This document shows, piece by piece, positions 1 through 7,131 of a stretch of 35,689 nucleotides of DNA. Source of the DNA: Mucilaginibacter sp. (GTDB lineage: Bacteria; Bacteroidota; Bacteroidia; Sphingobacteriales; Sphingobacteriaceae); contig NZ_JAQBOC010000055.1 of assembly GCF_028288225.1 (NCBI RefSeq), forward strand, positions 1 through 35,689, in the 5' to 3' direction. A program made the position numbers and the translations under genes. A model generated the notes under the pieces. That model was given only the letters and a program-made list of their open reading frames with translations. It made no database searches and had not been told where the DNA came from. Each line of letters starts with the position of its first letter. Positions within the stretch are counted from its first letter, which is position 1.

Positions 1-135
1 GATCCTACGAATGTTCTCCCTGGTAAAAAGAAGTGAATTGTATGTGGAAAACTATAAAAGAGCGGCATAGAAAACGGCTTTTTTAAAATAAATTTGGAAA
101 TGTATTAATCCTAGAATACAGGGCCAAGGGAAAAT

Positions 136-188
136 TGGCTTAAGCCATAGGGCCATATATAGCTCCGGATGTTGTCCAGAGCTATATA
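136..188. repeat. Hairpin downstream of serS
   Basis: TATATAGCTC at 156-165 pairs perfectly with GAGCTATATA at 179-188 around a 13-nt loop. A 12-bp palindrome TGGCTTAAGCCA lies just before it at 136-147. The hairpin begins about 10 bases beyond the serS stop (serS runs on the minus strand). On the minus strand no T tract follows the stem, so it is not a textbook intrinsic terminator, though it may still end or stabilise the serS transcript. The rest of 1-135 holds no gene I can recognise. Confidence 0.5.
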
Positions 189-198
189 AAAAAGCAAT

Positions 199-1470
199 TT
201 AATCAATCCATTCAAACTTAGTATAAGGTACTAATACCTCAGGGATTTTAATGCCTTTTTCTGTTTGGTTATTTTCCAGCAGGGTGGCCACAATACGCGG
301 TAAAGCCAATGCGCTGCCATTAAGGGTATGTGCCAGCTGTGTTTTGCCTTCGGTATTACGGAAACGCAGCTTTAAGCGGTTGCTTTGAAAGCTTTCAAAA
401 TTTGATACAGATGATACCTCCAGCCAACGCTGCTGCGCCGCGCTCCAGGTTTCCATATCATAAGTTAAGGCAGAGCCAAAGCCCATGTCGCCGCCACATA
501 AACGAAGCACGCGGTAGGGCAAACCCAAATTCTGCAAAAGGCCTTGCACGTGCTGGCTCATTTGTTCCAATACCTCGTATGATTTATCAGGATGTGCAAC
601 CTGCACGATCTCTATCTTGTCAAACTGGTGCAAACGGTTTAAGCCGCGAACATGTGCACCATAAGAACCCGCCTCGCGACGAAAACATGGCGTATGCCCG
701 CAATTTTTCATCGGCAGATCTTCCCCTTTTAATATTACATCACGGTACATATTGGTAATAGGTACTTCGGCTGTAGGGATCAGGTACAGGTTGTCTTCGT
801 TGACAAAATACATCTGTCCCTCTTTATCTGGTAGCTGACTTGTTCCGAATCCTGATGCTTCATTTACCATTAAGGGCACCATCACTTCGCTATAGCCAGC
901 TTTTTCGGCCTCGTCAATAAAATAATTGATCAGTGCACGCTGCAGCTTGGCTCCTTTATTTTTATATACCGGGAAACCGGCACCGGTAATTTTAACCCCC
1001 AGCTCAAAATCAATCAGGTTGTATTTGGCGGCAAGTTCCCAATGCGGCTGTGCATTTTCCGGCAGGTTTGGCTTGGCCCCATTTTCAAGCACAATTTCAT
1101 TTTCTTCGGGTGTTAACCCTTTTGGCACTGAACTATGCGGCAGATTGGGCAGCAATACCAACTTTTGATATAGTTCTTCCTCTATAGCTGCCAGTTGATC
1201 ACCCAGCTTTTTTATATCTTCTTTCCAGGCACCTGTTTTAGCCTTAAGGCCTTCTGCTTCGTCTTTTTTTCCGGCACGCATCAGCTCACCTATCTGTTTA
1301 GCCGCAGCATTAGCCTCAGCCGACGTGTTATCCAAACTGGTTTGAGTTGAACGCCGTTTGTCATCTAATTGAATAACTTCATCAACCAATTCAACCTGTT
1401 TGAAATTTTTTACGGCTAAACGTTCTAAAACCTGTTCCCTGTTATCGCGGATATAACTAACTTGCAGCAT
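199..1470 (-). CDS. serS: Seryl-tRNA synthetase
   Basis: Charges tRNA-Ser (and tRNA-Sec where present) with serine in the cytoplasm. The 423-residue protein has the N-terminal antiparallel coiled-coil arm that grips the tRNA (about residues 25-105, charged, with EAEGLKAKTGAWKEDIKKL) followed by the class II catalytic core. Motif 2 is visible as CFRREAGSYGAHVRGLNRLH near residue 262, and motif 3 as LNGSALALPRIVATLLEN near residues 380-398. Length matches the family. An in-frame start six codons upstream exists, but MLQVSYIRDN at 1470 fits the usual serS N-terminus. It is divergent from rsmI, and a perfect TATCTTTG -7-like box lies 15 bases upstream of this start. Confidence 0.97.
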   Translation of the reverse strand: MLQVSYIRDNREQVLERLAVKNFKQVELVDEVIQLDDKRRSTQTSLDNTSAEANAAAKQIGELMRAGKKDEAEGLKAKTGAWKEDIKKLGDQLAAIEEELYQKLVLLPNLPHSSVPKGLTPEENEIVLENGAKPNLPENAQPHWELAAKYNLIDFELGVKITGAGFPVYKNKGAKLQRALINYFIDEAEKAGYSEVMVPLMVNEASGFGTSQLPDKEGQMYFVNEDNLYLIPTAEVPITNMYRDVILKGEDLPMKNCGHTPCFRREAGSYGAHVRGLNRLHQFDKIEIVQVAHPDKSYEVLEQMSQHVQGLLQNLGLPYRVLRLCGGDMGFGSALTYDMETWSAAQQRWLEVSSVSNFESFQSNRLKLRFRNTEGKTQLAHTLNGSALALPRIVATLLENNQTEKGIKIPEVLVPYTKFEWID

Positions 1471-1485
1471 TATTTTATTTTTAGG

Positions 1486-1493
1486 CAAAGATA
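1486..1493 (-). promoter_or_regulatory. Putative -7 promoter box of serS
   Basis: On the minus strand the sequence reads TATCTTTG, an exact match to the Bacteroidota sigma-ABfr -7 consensus TAnnTTTG, 15 bases before the serS ATG. I see no good TTTG -33 box at the usual distance. The assignment rests on the single motif and its position. Confidence 0.4.
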
Positions 1494-1498
1494 TAATC

Positions 1499-1614
1499 AG
1501 TTGGCAGTTTGTAGTGTGCAGTTTGCAGTTTTTTATTTAATGCATTTGATTGCACACTGCTATTTCGAAACTGTAAACTTGCAAATGCCCACTGCTAACT
1601 GAAAACTGCCAACT
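1499..1614. repeat. Inverted repeat between serS and rsmI
   Basis: AGTTGGCAGTTT at 1499-1510 is the exact reverse complement of AAACTGCCAACT at 1603-1614, with inner degenerate copies of the same words (GCAGTTTGCAGT, CACACTGC) between them. The right arm ends 3 bases before the rsmI ATG. The same AAACTGCCAACT arm occurs again 5 bases before gpsA at 31909-31920, so this is a dispersed repeat family. Confidence 0.75.
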
Positions 1615-1617
1615 TAT

Positions 1618-2319
1618 ATGAGCGGAAAATTATACTTAGTCCCCACCCCGATAGGTAACCTGGAGGATATAACCTTTAGAGCTATCCGTGTTTTAAAAGA
1701 GGCGGATTTGATACTGGCGGAAGATACACGCACTTCAGCACCGCTGCTAAAGCATTTTGAGATCCATCAAAAGGTATTTTCACATCACCAGCATAACGAG
1801 CATCAATCATCAAACGAGATCATCCGGTTTTTAAAGGAAGGAAAAAATATAGCGCTGATCTCAGATGCCGGTACACCGGCCATATCCGATCCTGGTTTTT
1901 ACCTGGTGCGCGAGGCTATTAAAAACGAGATTGCGGTAGAGTGCCTGCCAGGTGCCACGGCCTTTGTGCCCGCCCTGGTCAATTCCGGTTTTCCGACAGA
2001 CCGTTTTTGTTTTGAGGGTTTTTTACCTTTAAAAAAAGGGCGGCAAACCCGGTATAAAACGCTGGCAACAGAGGAGCGAACCATCATATTCTATGAATCG
2101 CCACACCGTTTTTTAAAAACGCTGGATGAAATGGCTACTCATTTTGGTGCTGAGCGGCAGATCTCCGTATCGCGCGAACTGACAAAAATGTTCGAAGAAA
2201 CCGTTCGTGGAACCGTGGAAGAGGTGAAAACCTATTTTGAAACACACCCTGCAAAAGGAGAATTTGTGATATGTGTGGCAGGGGCTATAACTAAATCCTC
2301 TTCAAAAGAGAAGGATTAA
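1618..2319 (+). CDS. rsmI: 16S rRNA (cytidine-1402 2'-O)-methyltransferase RsmI
   Basis: Methylates the 2'-OH of C1402 in the ribosomal P site, using SAM. The tetrapyrrole-methylase fold is recognisable from the N-terminal LYLVPTPIGNLEDITFRA, the AEDTR motif near residue 35, and the GTPAISDPG SAM-site loop near residue 85. Later PHRFLKTL and SVSRELTKMFEE motifs are typical of RsmI. At 233 residues it is shorter than the E. coli enzyme but in the range I expect for Bacteroidota. The start ATG sits 3 bases after the repeat arm AAACTGCCAACT, so the repeat occupies the ribosome-binding region. It faces away from serS. Confidence 0.95.
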   Translation: MSGKLYLVPTPIGNLEDITFRAIRVLKEADLILAEDTRTSAPLLKHFEIHQKVFSHHQHNEHQSSNEIIRFLKEGKNIALISDAGTPAISDPGFYLVREAIKNEIAVECLPGATAFVPALVNSGFPTDRFCFEGFLPLKKGRQTRYKTLATEERTIIFYESPHRFLKTLDEMATHFGAERQISVSRELTKMFEETVRGTVEEVKTYFETHPAKGEFVICVAGAITKSSSKEKD

Positions 2320-2332
2320 AAAATGAATTAGA

Positions 2333-2496
2333 AACGCGTCATTGCGAGGAACGAAGCAAACTTTGAGCTTTATAGATCAGGGATTAATAATATTGTGGTG
2401 ACTATTCAGCGGCTGTAAGGTCACTGCGTGCATCTTGGTCCGTGATTACCCTATGCAGTCCGCCAGCTGGCGGATCGTTCCTCGCAATGACGCTTT
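2333..2496 (+). mobile_element. MITE/REP-like palindromic element, copy 1
   Basis: Outer arms share GCGTCATTGCGAGGAACGA (2336-2354) with its exact reverse complement at 2475-2493. The interior resembles copy 2 (4135-4287), sharing ATATTGTGG and CAGCGGCT.TAAGGT in the same order, so both copies point the same way. Next to the right arm lies the 16-bp perfect palindrome TCCGCCAGCTGGCGGA (2459-2474), in place of the GTTTGCT part of the arm seen in copy 2. It carries no credible gene. It ends about 20 bases before lnt. No transposase is nearby, so mobilisation, if any, would be in trans. Confidence 0.8.
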
Positions 2497-2513
2497 GATT
2501 TTGAAGTATATAA

Positions 2514-4124
2514 ATGAAAAAAAACATTCTACTCGCCATTCTCTCAGGTTTAATGCTTTGGATAGCGTGGCCGCCGATGCCTTACACCACCTTCTTTTTA
2601 TTTGTCGGTTTTGTGCCTATGCTGGTAGCAATTGAAAATATCATCCGGTCTGATTATGTTAAAAAGGGCAAAAAGATCTTTGGAACCGCTTTCCTGGGAT
2701 TTTTTGTATGGAACACATTATCTATTTACTGGGTTTATAATGCGCTGAAAATGGTTGGGGAGTATGTGGCATTGCCCATATCTTTCATTCCATATTCTTT
2801 AGGTGCATTGCTAATGGCAACAGCCTGTTGGCTGTACTATCGTTTAAGGCTGGTAACTAACCGTGGCTTGGGCCTGGCTGGTTTATTTTGTTTTTGGATA
2901 GGATATGAATACCTGCATCAGAGCTGGGATCTGGCCTTCCCATGGATGACTTTAGGCAATGGCTTTGCTTTGACCCATCAGTGGGTGCAGTGGTATGAAT
3001 ACACAGGCGTGTATGGCGGCACAATATGGATCTGGGCTTTAAATATTCTGCTGTTTTTAATTTACATTGGCTTACGCGAAGCGCCAAATAAAAAACTAAG
3101 ATTAAAGCTTATTTCGGCATTTGTTATTGTTTTGATAGGGCCGCTAAGCTTTTCACTATACAGGTATTACAACTACCAGGAGCAGCTAAACCCATCAAAC
3201 GTTGTGGTGGTGCAACCGAATATTGATCCTTATGCAAAGGAAAGCTCAATACCTGCCTCTCAGCAAATAAGCATATTAACTCACCTGTCCGACTCTATTG
3301 GTCAGCCTAATACGGAGTTTTTTTTATGGCCGGAGACCGCAATACCCGACCAGGTAAACGAAGAAACAATCCGTACCAGTCCCTACTTTTTACAGGCGCA
3401 GCGCTTTTTAAATAAATATAAAAATGGCAACCTGATAACCGGGGCCGAAACATTTAAACTCTACAATAAACATACTACAAAAACGGAGACCTATGATCCG
3501 CAGGCAAGGTTGTATTATGATAATTTTAACGCGGCTGTGAATATTGAAAACTCTGCCGAGGTGCAATTTTATCACAAATCAAAGCTGGTGCCGGGTGCTG
3601 AATCCCTGCCATTTGCATCCACATTATCATTTTTAAAGCCAGTGTTTGCGCATTTAGGTGGCGCAACCGGCACCTATGGCGGGCAAGGGGATCCTGGCGT
3701 GTTTTATTCGCAAGGTGGCATCGGTGTCGACCCGGTTATTTGCTATGAATCAATTTGGGGAACCTGGGTAGCTGAGTCGGTACATAATGGGGCTCAGTTT
3801 ATTGCTATTATTACTAATGACGGCTGGTGGGAAAATACATCGGGGAAAGACCAGCATATTGATTACGCCAAACTGCGTGCTATTGAAACCCGCAGATGGG
3901 TATGCAGGTCGGCCAATACCGGGATCTCCGCATTTATTAACCAGCGCGGCGACGTGGTACAGCAAAGTAAATGGTGGGTTAAAACCGCCTTAAAACAAGA
4001 CATCAACCTGAACACTGACCTTACTTTTTATGTGCTTCATGGTGATTATTTAGCAATGCTGGGGAGTTTGCTGGCAGTGTTGGGGACTGGGTTTATTGTG
4101 GTGAAAAGGATATTGAGGAAGTGA
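2514..4124 (+). CDS. lnt: Apolipoprotein N-acyltransferase
   Basis: Adds the third acyl chain to the N-terminal cysteine of lipoproteins in the inner membrane, the last step of lipoprotein maturation. The first ~220 residues form hydrophobic membrane segments. A nitrilase-type domain follows with the expected triad: Glu274 in FLWPETAIPD, Lys357 in YHKSKLVPGAE, and Cys410 in PVICYESIWG. A final membrane segment (about 510-530) closes the protein. The 536 residues fit the family. The gene is bracketed by two copies of the MITE-like element, starting about 20 bases after copy 1 and stopping 10 bases before copy 2. Confidence 0.96.
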   Translation: MKKNILLAILSGLMLWIAWPPMPYTTFFLFVGFVPMLVAIENIIRSDYVKKGKKIFGTAFLGFFVWNTLSIYWVYNALKMVGEYVALPISFIPYSLGALLMATACWLYYRLRLVTNRGLGLAGLFCFWIGYEYLHQSWDLAFPWMTLGNGFALTHQWVQWYEYTGVYGGTIWIWALNILLFLIYIGLREAPNKKLRLKLISAFVIVLIGPLSFSLYRYYNYQEQLNPSNVVVVQPNIDPYAKESSIPASQQISILTHLSDSIGQPNTEFFLWPETAIPDQVNEETIRTSPYFLQAQRFLNKYKNGNLITGAETFKLYNKHTTKTETYDPQARLYYDNFNAAVNIENSAEVQFYHKSKLVPGAESLPFASTLSFLKPVFAHLGGATGTYGGQGDPGVFYSQGGIGVDPVICYESIWGTWVAESVHNGAQFIAIITNDGWWENTSGKDQHIDYAKLRAIETRRWVCRSANTGISAFINQRGDVVQQSKWWVKTALKQDINLNTDLTFYVLHGDYLAMLGSLLAVLGTGFIVVKRILRK

Positions 4125-4134
4125 AGTTTTCTGC

Positions 4135-4287
4135 ATGCGTCATTGCGAGGAACGAAGCAAACCCTGCACTTGCTAATCAGAGAACGAAAATATTGTGGGT
4201 ACCAAACAGCGGCTTTAAGGTTCGCTGAGATATCAAGGTTCGTGATTGTCCTTTGAAGAGTTTGCTTCGTTCCTCGCAATGACGCAT
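4135..4287 (+). mobile_element. MITE/REP-like palindromic element, copy 2
   Basis: A 153-bp element with perfect 28-bp inverted ends: 4135-4162 (begins ATGCGTCATTGCGAGG) and 4260-4287 (ends CCTCGCAATGACGCAT). It fills the space between the convergent genes lnt and the sugar-kinase-like gene. Its interior matches copy 1 in order and orientation. No clear target-site duplication is visible in the flanks (TTTTCTGC / GATTCG). Confidence 0.85.
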
Positions 4288-4308
4288 GATTCGATAATCC
4301 TATAAACC

Positions 4309-5160
4309 TTAGTTCTCCCTGCTCAAAATAAACGCCAGCAGATCATGGATCGGCTGTTTAATGATCTTGCCGATATGGATGTCATTTGCTTTACAAACTT
4401 CGGTCAGTTCATCAGTAAAAACATAGGCAATTGAGCCTACAAAGTGACATTTATAGCGATGATATTGCGGATATGACTTTATATTGGTCTCAATAAATTC
4501 AAGCAGGCCTTTATGTAATAAATTTTGGGCATAATCAGTTTGCCTTATCCCGCTTAAAAACTTAGTGAAGGTTGCCAGGTACGAGTTTGCGTTTGGGGTT
4601 TGATAAACGTATTTTATTACCTTTTCTTTGTCGAGCTGATAGGCCTCAGCAAATTTTATACTGATGTCATGCGGCATATTGCCATATAAAAAATCGGTTA
4701 TCAGTGCTTTGCCAAACCAGGTGCCGGCACCTTCATCGCCCAAAACAAAACCGAGGCCATGTTTGCCTGAATGGATCTCCGCGCCATCAAAAAAAGAAAT
4801 ATTTGAACCTGTTCCTAATACGCAGCACAGGCCTTTCTCATGCCCGCAGGTGGCATATGCGCAACCCAGCAGGTCACTGTCAACACTGATATATGATTTG
4901 GAAAATAGCTGACTTAGCGCGTTTGTAACTATTTCGTGCCTGTCGGGACTTGAGCAGCCTGCGCCAAAAAAGTAGATCTCATCAATATCAGCAGCGAAGG
5001 CGATCATATCGGCCGCCTGTTCCTGCAATATTTTTACAATTTCTTTTTCCGATAAAAAATATGGGTTAAGTCCGGCCGTTCTGAATTGCTTTACTTCACC
5101 ATCTTTAAGTGTAAGCAACCAGTCGGTCTTGCTCGACCCGCTATCAGCCACAAGGATCAT
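4309..5160 (-). CDS. BadF/BadG/BcrA/BcrD-type ATPase, probable N-acetylglucosamine kinase
   Basis: Member of the ASKHA sugar-kinase/ATPase fold; close Bacteroidota relatives are annotated as N-acetylglucosamine kinases, which phosphorylate GlcNAc (often from cell-wall turnover) with ATP in the cytoplasm. Visible motifs are the N-terminal phosphate-1 loop VADSGSSKTDWLL, the adenosine-region LGTGSNISFFDG, and LGDEGAGTWFGK. Length is 283 residues from the ATG at 5160; a TTG two codons upstream is less likely. The ATG overlaps the TGA of the upstream response regulator as ATGA, implying translational coupling. Substrate is inferred from the family only. Confidence 0.85.
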   Translation of the reverse strand: MILVADSGSSKTDWLLTLKDGEVKQFRTAGLNPYFLSEKEIVKILQEQAADMIAFAADIDEIYFFGAGCSSPDRHEIVTNALSQLFSKSYISVDSDLLGCAYATCGHEKGLCCVLGTGSNISFFDGAEIHSGKHGLGFVLGDEGAGTWFGKALITDFLYGNMPHDISIKFAEAYQLDKEKVIKYVYQTPNANSYLATFTKFLSGIRQTDYAQNLLHKGLLEFIETNIKSYPQYHRYKCHFVGSIAYVFTDELTEVCKANDIHIGKIIKQPIHDLLAFILSREN

Positions 5161-5537
5161 GGACAAAGTTCTTCGAGTGCTTTTTGAGTTAGTGGTTTAT
5201 GAATAAACTGGGTGATGTATTTATTATCTGCTGACTTCCGCATATCCATCGGATCAAGTGATGACGACAGCATAAATATTTTTATATCATCCTTATTGAT
5301 ATCGATCTTATCGTATTCTTCTAAAAATTCAAATCCGCTCATAAGCGGCATACGGACGTCTAAAAAGATAACGTCAGGTGTTACCAGGCCATCCCTTAAA
5401 GAATTTATGGCTTCTGGTGCCGAACGGACAACTATGATAGATTCGGCAAAGTTACTGCCCTCTATTATTTTACGTGTAACGAAATTATCAATGTAATTGT
5501 CGTCAATCAGCAAGCAGGTTTTAAAGCACATAGCCAT
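5157..5537 (-). CDS. Single-domain response regulator (CheY-like)
   Basis: A stand-alone receiver domain of about 126 residues with no output domain. The acidic pocket is seen in CLLIDDNYIDN, the phospho-acceptor Asp in VIFLDVRMPLMSGFEF, the switch Ser in IFMLSSSLD, and the conserved Lys in FIHKPLTQKAL. No histidine kinase is adjacent, so its partner is unknown. Its stop codon overlaps the next gene's ATG (ATGA). The start could be the ATG at 5537, the ATG at 5531, or a TTG at 5546; I chose 5537. A TATTTTTG box lies 7 bases upstream at 5544-5551. Confidence 0.9.
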   Translation of the reverse strand: MAMCFKTCLLIDDNYIDNFVTRKIIEGSNFAESIIVVRSAPEAINSLRDGLVTPDVIFLDVRMPLMSGFEFLEEYDKIDINKDDIKIFMLSSSLDPMDMRKSADNKYITQFIHKPLTQKALEELCP

Positions 5538-5543
5538 CAAGTT

Positions 5544-5551
5544 CAAAAATA
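5544..5551 (-). promoter_or_regulatory. Putative -7 promoter box of the response regulator-kinase pair
   Basis: Minus strand reads TATTTTTG, matching the Bacteroidota TAnnTTTG consensus, 6-13 bases before the candidate ATG codons at 5537 and 5531. If used, the mRNA leader would be nearly absent. The region is very AT-rich, so a chance match is quite possible. Confidence 0.25.
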
Positions 5552-5613
5552 GCTTTTTAAACCAATTTAAAAAATATAGTTTTTGAAAAAATAATTATTG
5601 TTTTTTAAATTCC

Positions 5614-5625
5614 CCTCTTGAGAGG
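5614..5625. repeat. Short palindrome CCTCTTGAGAGG
   Basis: Perfect 12-bp palindrome apart from its two-base centre, inside the wider word TCCCCTCTTGAGAGGAGA, between the response regulator and the TolC gene. Similar CCCCTCTTGAGAGG words are frequent in Bacteroidota spacers as I recall them; function unknown. Confidence 0.4.
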
Positions 5626-5670
5626 AGAACCTGCGTGCAAGGGCCATGTTAACCCAAACAAATAGCCATC

Positions 5671-5787
5671 ATGTCATTGCTGTAAGGTACGAAGCAATCG
5701 CATACTATACAGATCGAACGGAAATGTGTTGAACTTTGCATAGCAGACTTACATAGTTCGCGATTGCTTCGTATCTTATAATGACAT
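5671..5787. mobile_element. Diverged MITE/REP-like element, copy 3
   Basis: The ends are ATGTCATTGCTGTAAGGTACGAAGCAATCGC at the left (first 20 bases ATGTCATTGCTGTAAGGTAC) and the near reverse complement at 5760-5787 ending AATGACAT. The words GTCATTGC, ACGAAGCAA and their complements are shared with copies 1 and 2, but the arms carry a 3-base length difference and the interior is shorter (117 bp total) and unlike the others. It ends 19 bases beyond the TolC stop. Confidence 0.65.
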
Positions 5788-5805
5788 ATTTTAGATTATC
5801 CTTCT

Positions 5806-7125
5806 TTACTGAATATTTATACTCCCTGTAATCTCCTTCAACATAATTTCAGCACTCTTAGACTGGTATTGCGCAGTAAAGAATTTTGATTGCGCATCCA
5901 AATAATTTCTTTGTGCTTCCCTTATTTCCAGCGGAGTAATGTTCCCCAATTTATATTTTTCGAGGGAGATGTCAAGGTTCCGCTTGGCTACTTCAACGTT
6001 TGATTGGCCAAGCTTCATCAAATCAAGTCCTGATAAATAGCTTACATACAAATTACTGATCTGGGCCTGAACATCAAGCGTTACCTGCTTAAAATTAATG
6101 TTGGCATTATCAATCCCAATTTTTGCGTTGCGCTCTAACCTGTTTTGATTAAAGCCATTAAATATGTTTATTGAAGCAGTAAGTCCATAATTAAAGCCCC
6201 TGGTATTTTGCGACAGGGTAAAGCCTGCCGGGGTTTGACTATGGCCGATGGTATACCCTGAATTTAAAGCAACCTGCGGATAACGGCCTGCCTTAACCTG
6301 TTTAAGGTTGATCTCGGAGATCCGTTTGTTTATTTGGGCGGATAGGATAGCCGGGTTCTGATTTTCTGCCTTCGAAAGGATCTCGCCTAAAACAAGCTTA
6401 TCATCAACTATAATAGTATCACCAACAGCAAAATCAGTTTGCAGGTTACGCACCAGTAACTGGTTCATCTGGATCTTGGCCGATTTAAATTGCTGTACCT
6501 GGTTCAGGTAATTCGCTGTGTCGGTATTAAGGTTTACCTGCGCATTCAGTACATCTAGCTTAGAAGCCCGGCCGACCTGGAATTTGTCACTGGCATATCG
6601 CAGTTGTATCCTGGATATGGCTATAGCTCCCTGCAGGGCCTTTAAACCTTCGTTAAGGTTTATTAAATTATAATAGGTACTTATTACGCTGGCAAGGGTG
6701 TTCTGTATAGTATCCCGGGTTTGCAGCTCGCCCAACTTGTTTAGCTGCTTTAGTTCATCATAATTGGCAAACATCCCAAAGCCGTTAAAGATGGTCCAGT
6801 TAAGGCTTGGCCCGTATGATGTTGACGAGTTCTTAGCACCACTGATATTATTTACAGAGCCATCGCTGCGTGTTTGTTTGGTGTTTTGAATGCTGCGGGT
6901 TGCAGTTAAGTCGCCGTTTACTTGTGGTAAAAACCCCGCATTGCCTATGGTAACATTATTTTGTGCTACTGTTGAATTGTTTTTTGACAGCAATATATGA
7001 TAGTTGTTTTTTAATGCTATTTCAACAGCATCTTTTAAACTGAGTACGGTATCAGTTTGCGCCTTAACACCGGCAGTAAATGCTATTAAGCAAAAAACAA
7101 GGCAACCTAATTTTTTAATGGTCAT
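5806..7125 (-). CDS. TolC-family outer-membrane efflux protein
   Basis: Forms the outer-membrane exit duct of a tripartite pump. The 439-residue protein starts with a signal peptide (MTIKKLGCLVFCLIAFTAG, cleavage near VKAQ) followed by LSLKDAVEIALKNNYHILL, typical of the first OEP repeat. The second repeat begins near ILSAQINKRISEINLKQVKAGRYPQVALNSG. Long alanine/glutamine-rich helices, the YKLGNITPLEIREAQRNYLDAQ motif, and end at GSINIQ are family-like. It is the last gene of the marR-adaptor-RND-TolC operon, 6 bases after the pump gene. Confidence 0.94.
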   Translation of the reverse strand: MTIKKLGCLVFCLIAFTAGVKAQTDTVLSLKDAVEIALKNNYHILLSKNNSTVAQNNVTIGNAGFLPQVNGDLTATRSIQNTKQTRSDGSVNNISGAKNSSTSYGPSLNWTIFNGFGMFANYDELKQLNKLGELQTRDTIQNTLASVISTYYNLINLNEGLKALQGAIAISRIQLRYASDKFQVGRASKLDVLNAQVNLNTDTANYLNQVQQFKSAKIQMNQLLVRNLQTDFAVGDTIIVDDKLVLGEILSKAENQNPAILSAQINKRISEINLKQVKAGRYPQVALNSGYTIGHSQTPAGFTLSQNTRGFNYGLTASINIFNGFNQNRLERNAKIGIDNANINFKQVTLDVQAQISNLYVSYLSGLDLMKLGQSNVEVAKRNLDISLEKYKLGNITPLEIREAQRNYLDAQSKFFTAQYQSKSAEIMLKEITGSINIQ

Positions 7126-7131
7126 AATCGC

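Noticed and set aside
330..758. 142-residue open frame on the plus strand
   Set aside because: It is antisense to serS and its composition is that of a shadow frame; no family resemblance.
2435..2635. 66-residue open frame upstream of lnt
   Set aside because: It runs through the palindromic element and into lnt in another frame; no start-site support.
5161..5166. TTG start for the sugar-kinase-like gene
   Set aside because: The ATG at 5160 gives the canonical ATGA overlap and the usual MILVADSGS N-terminus.
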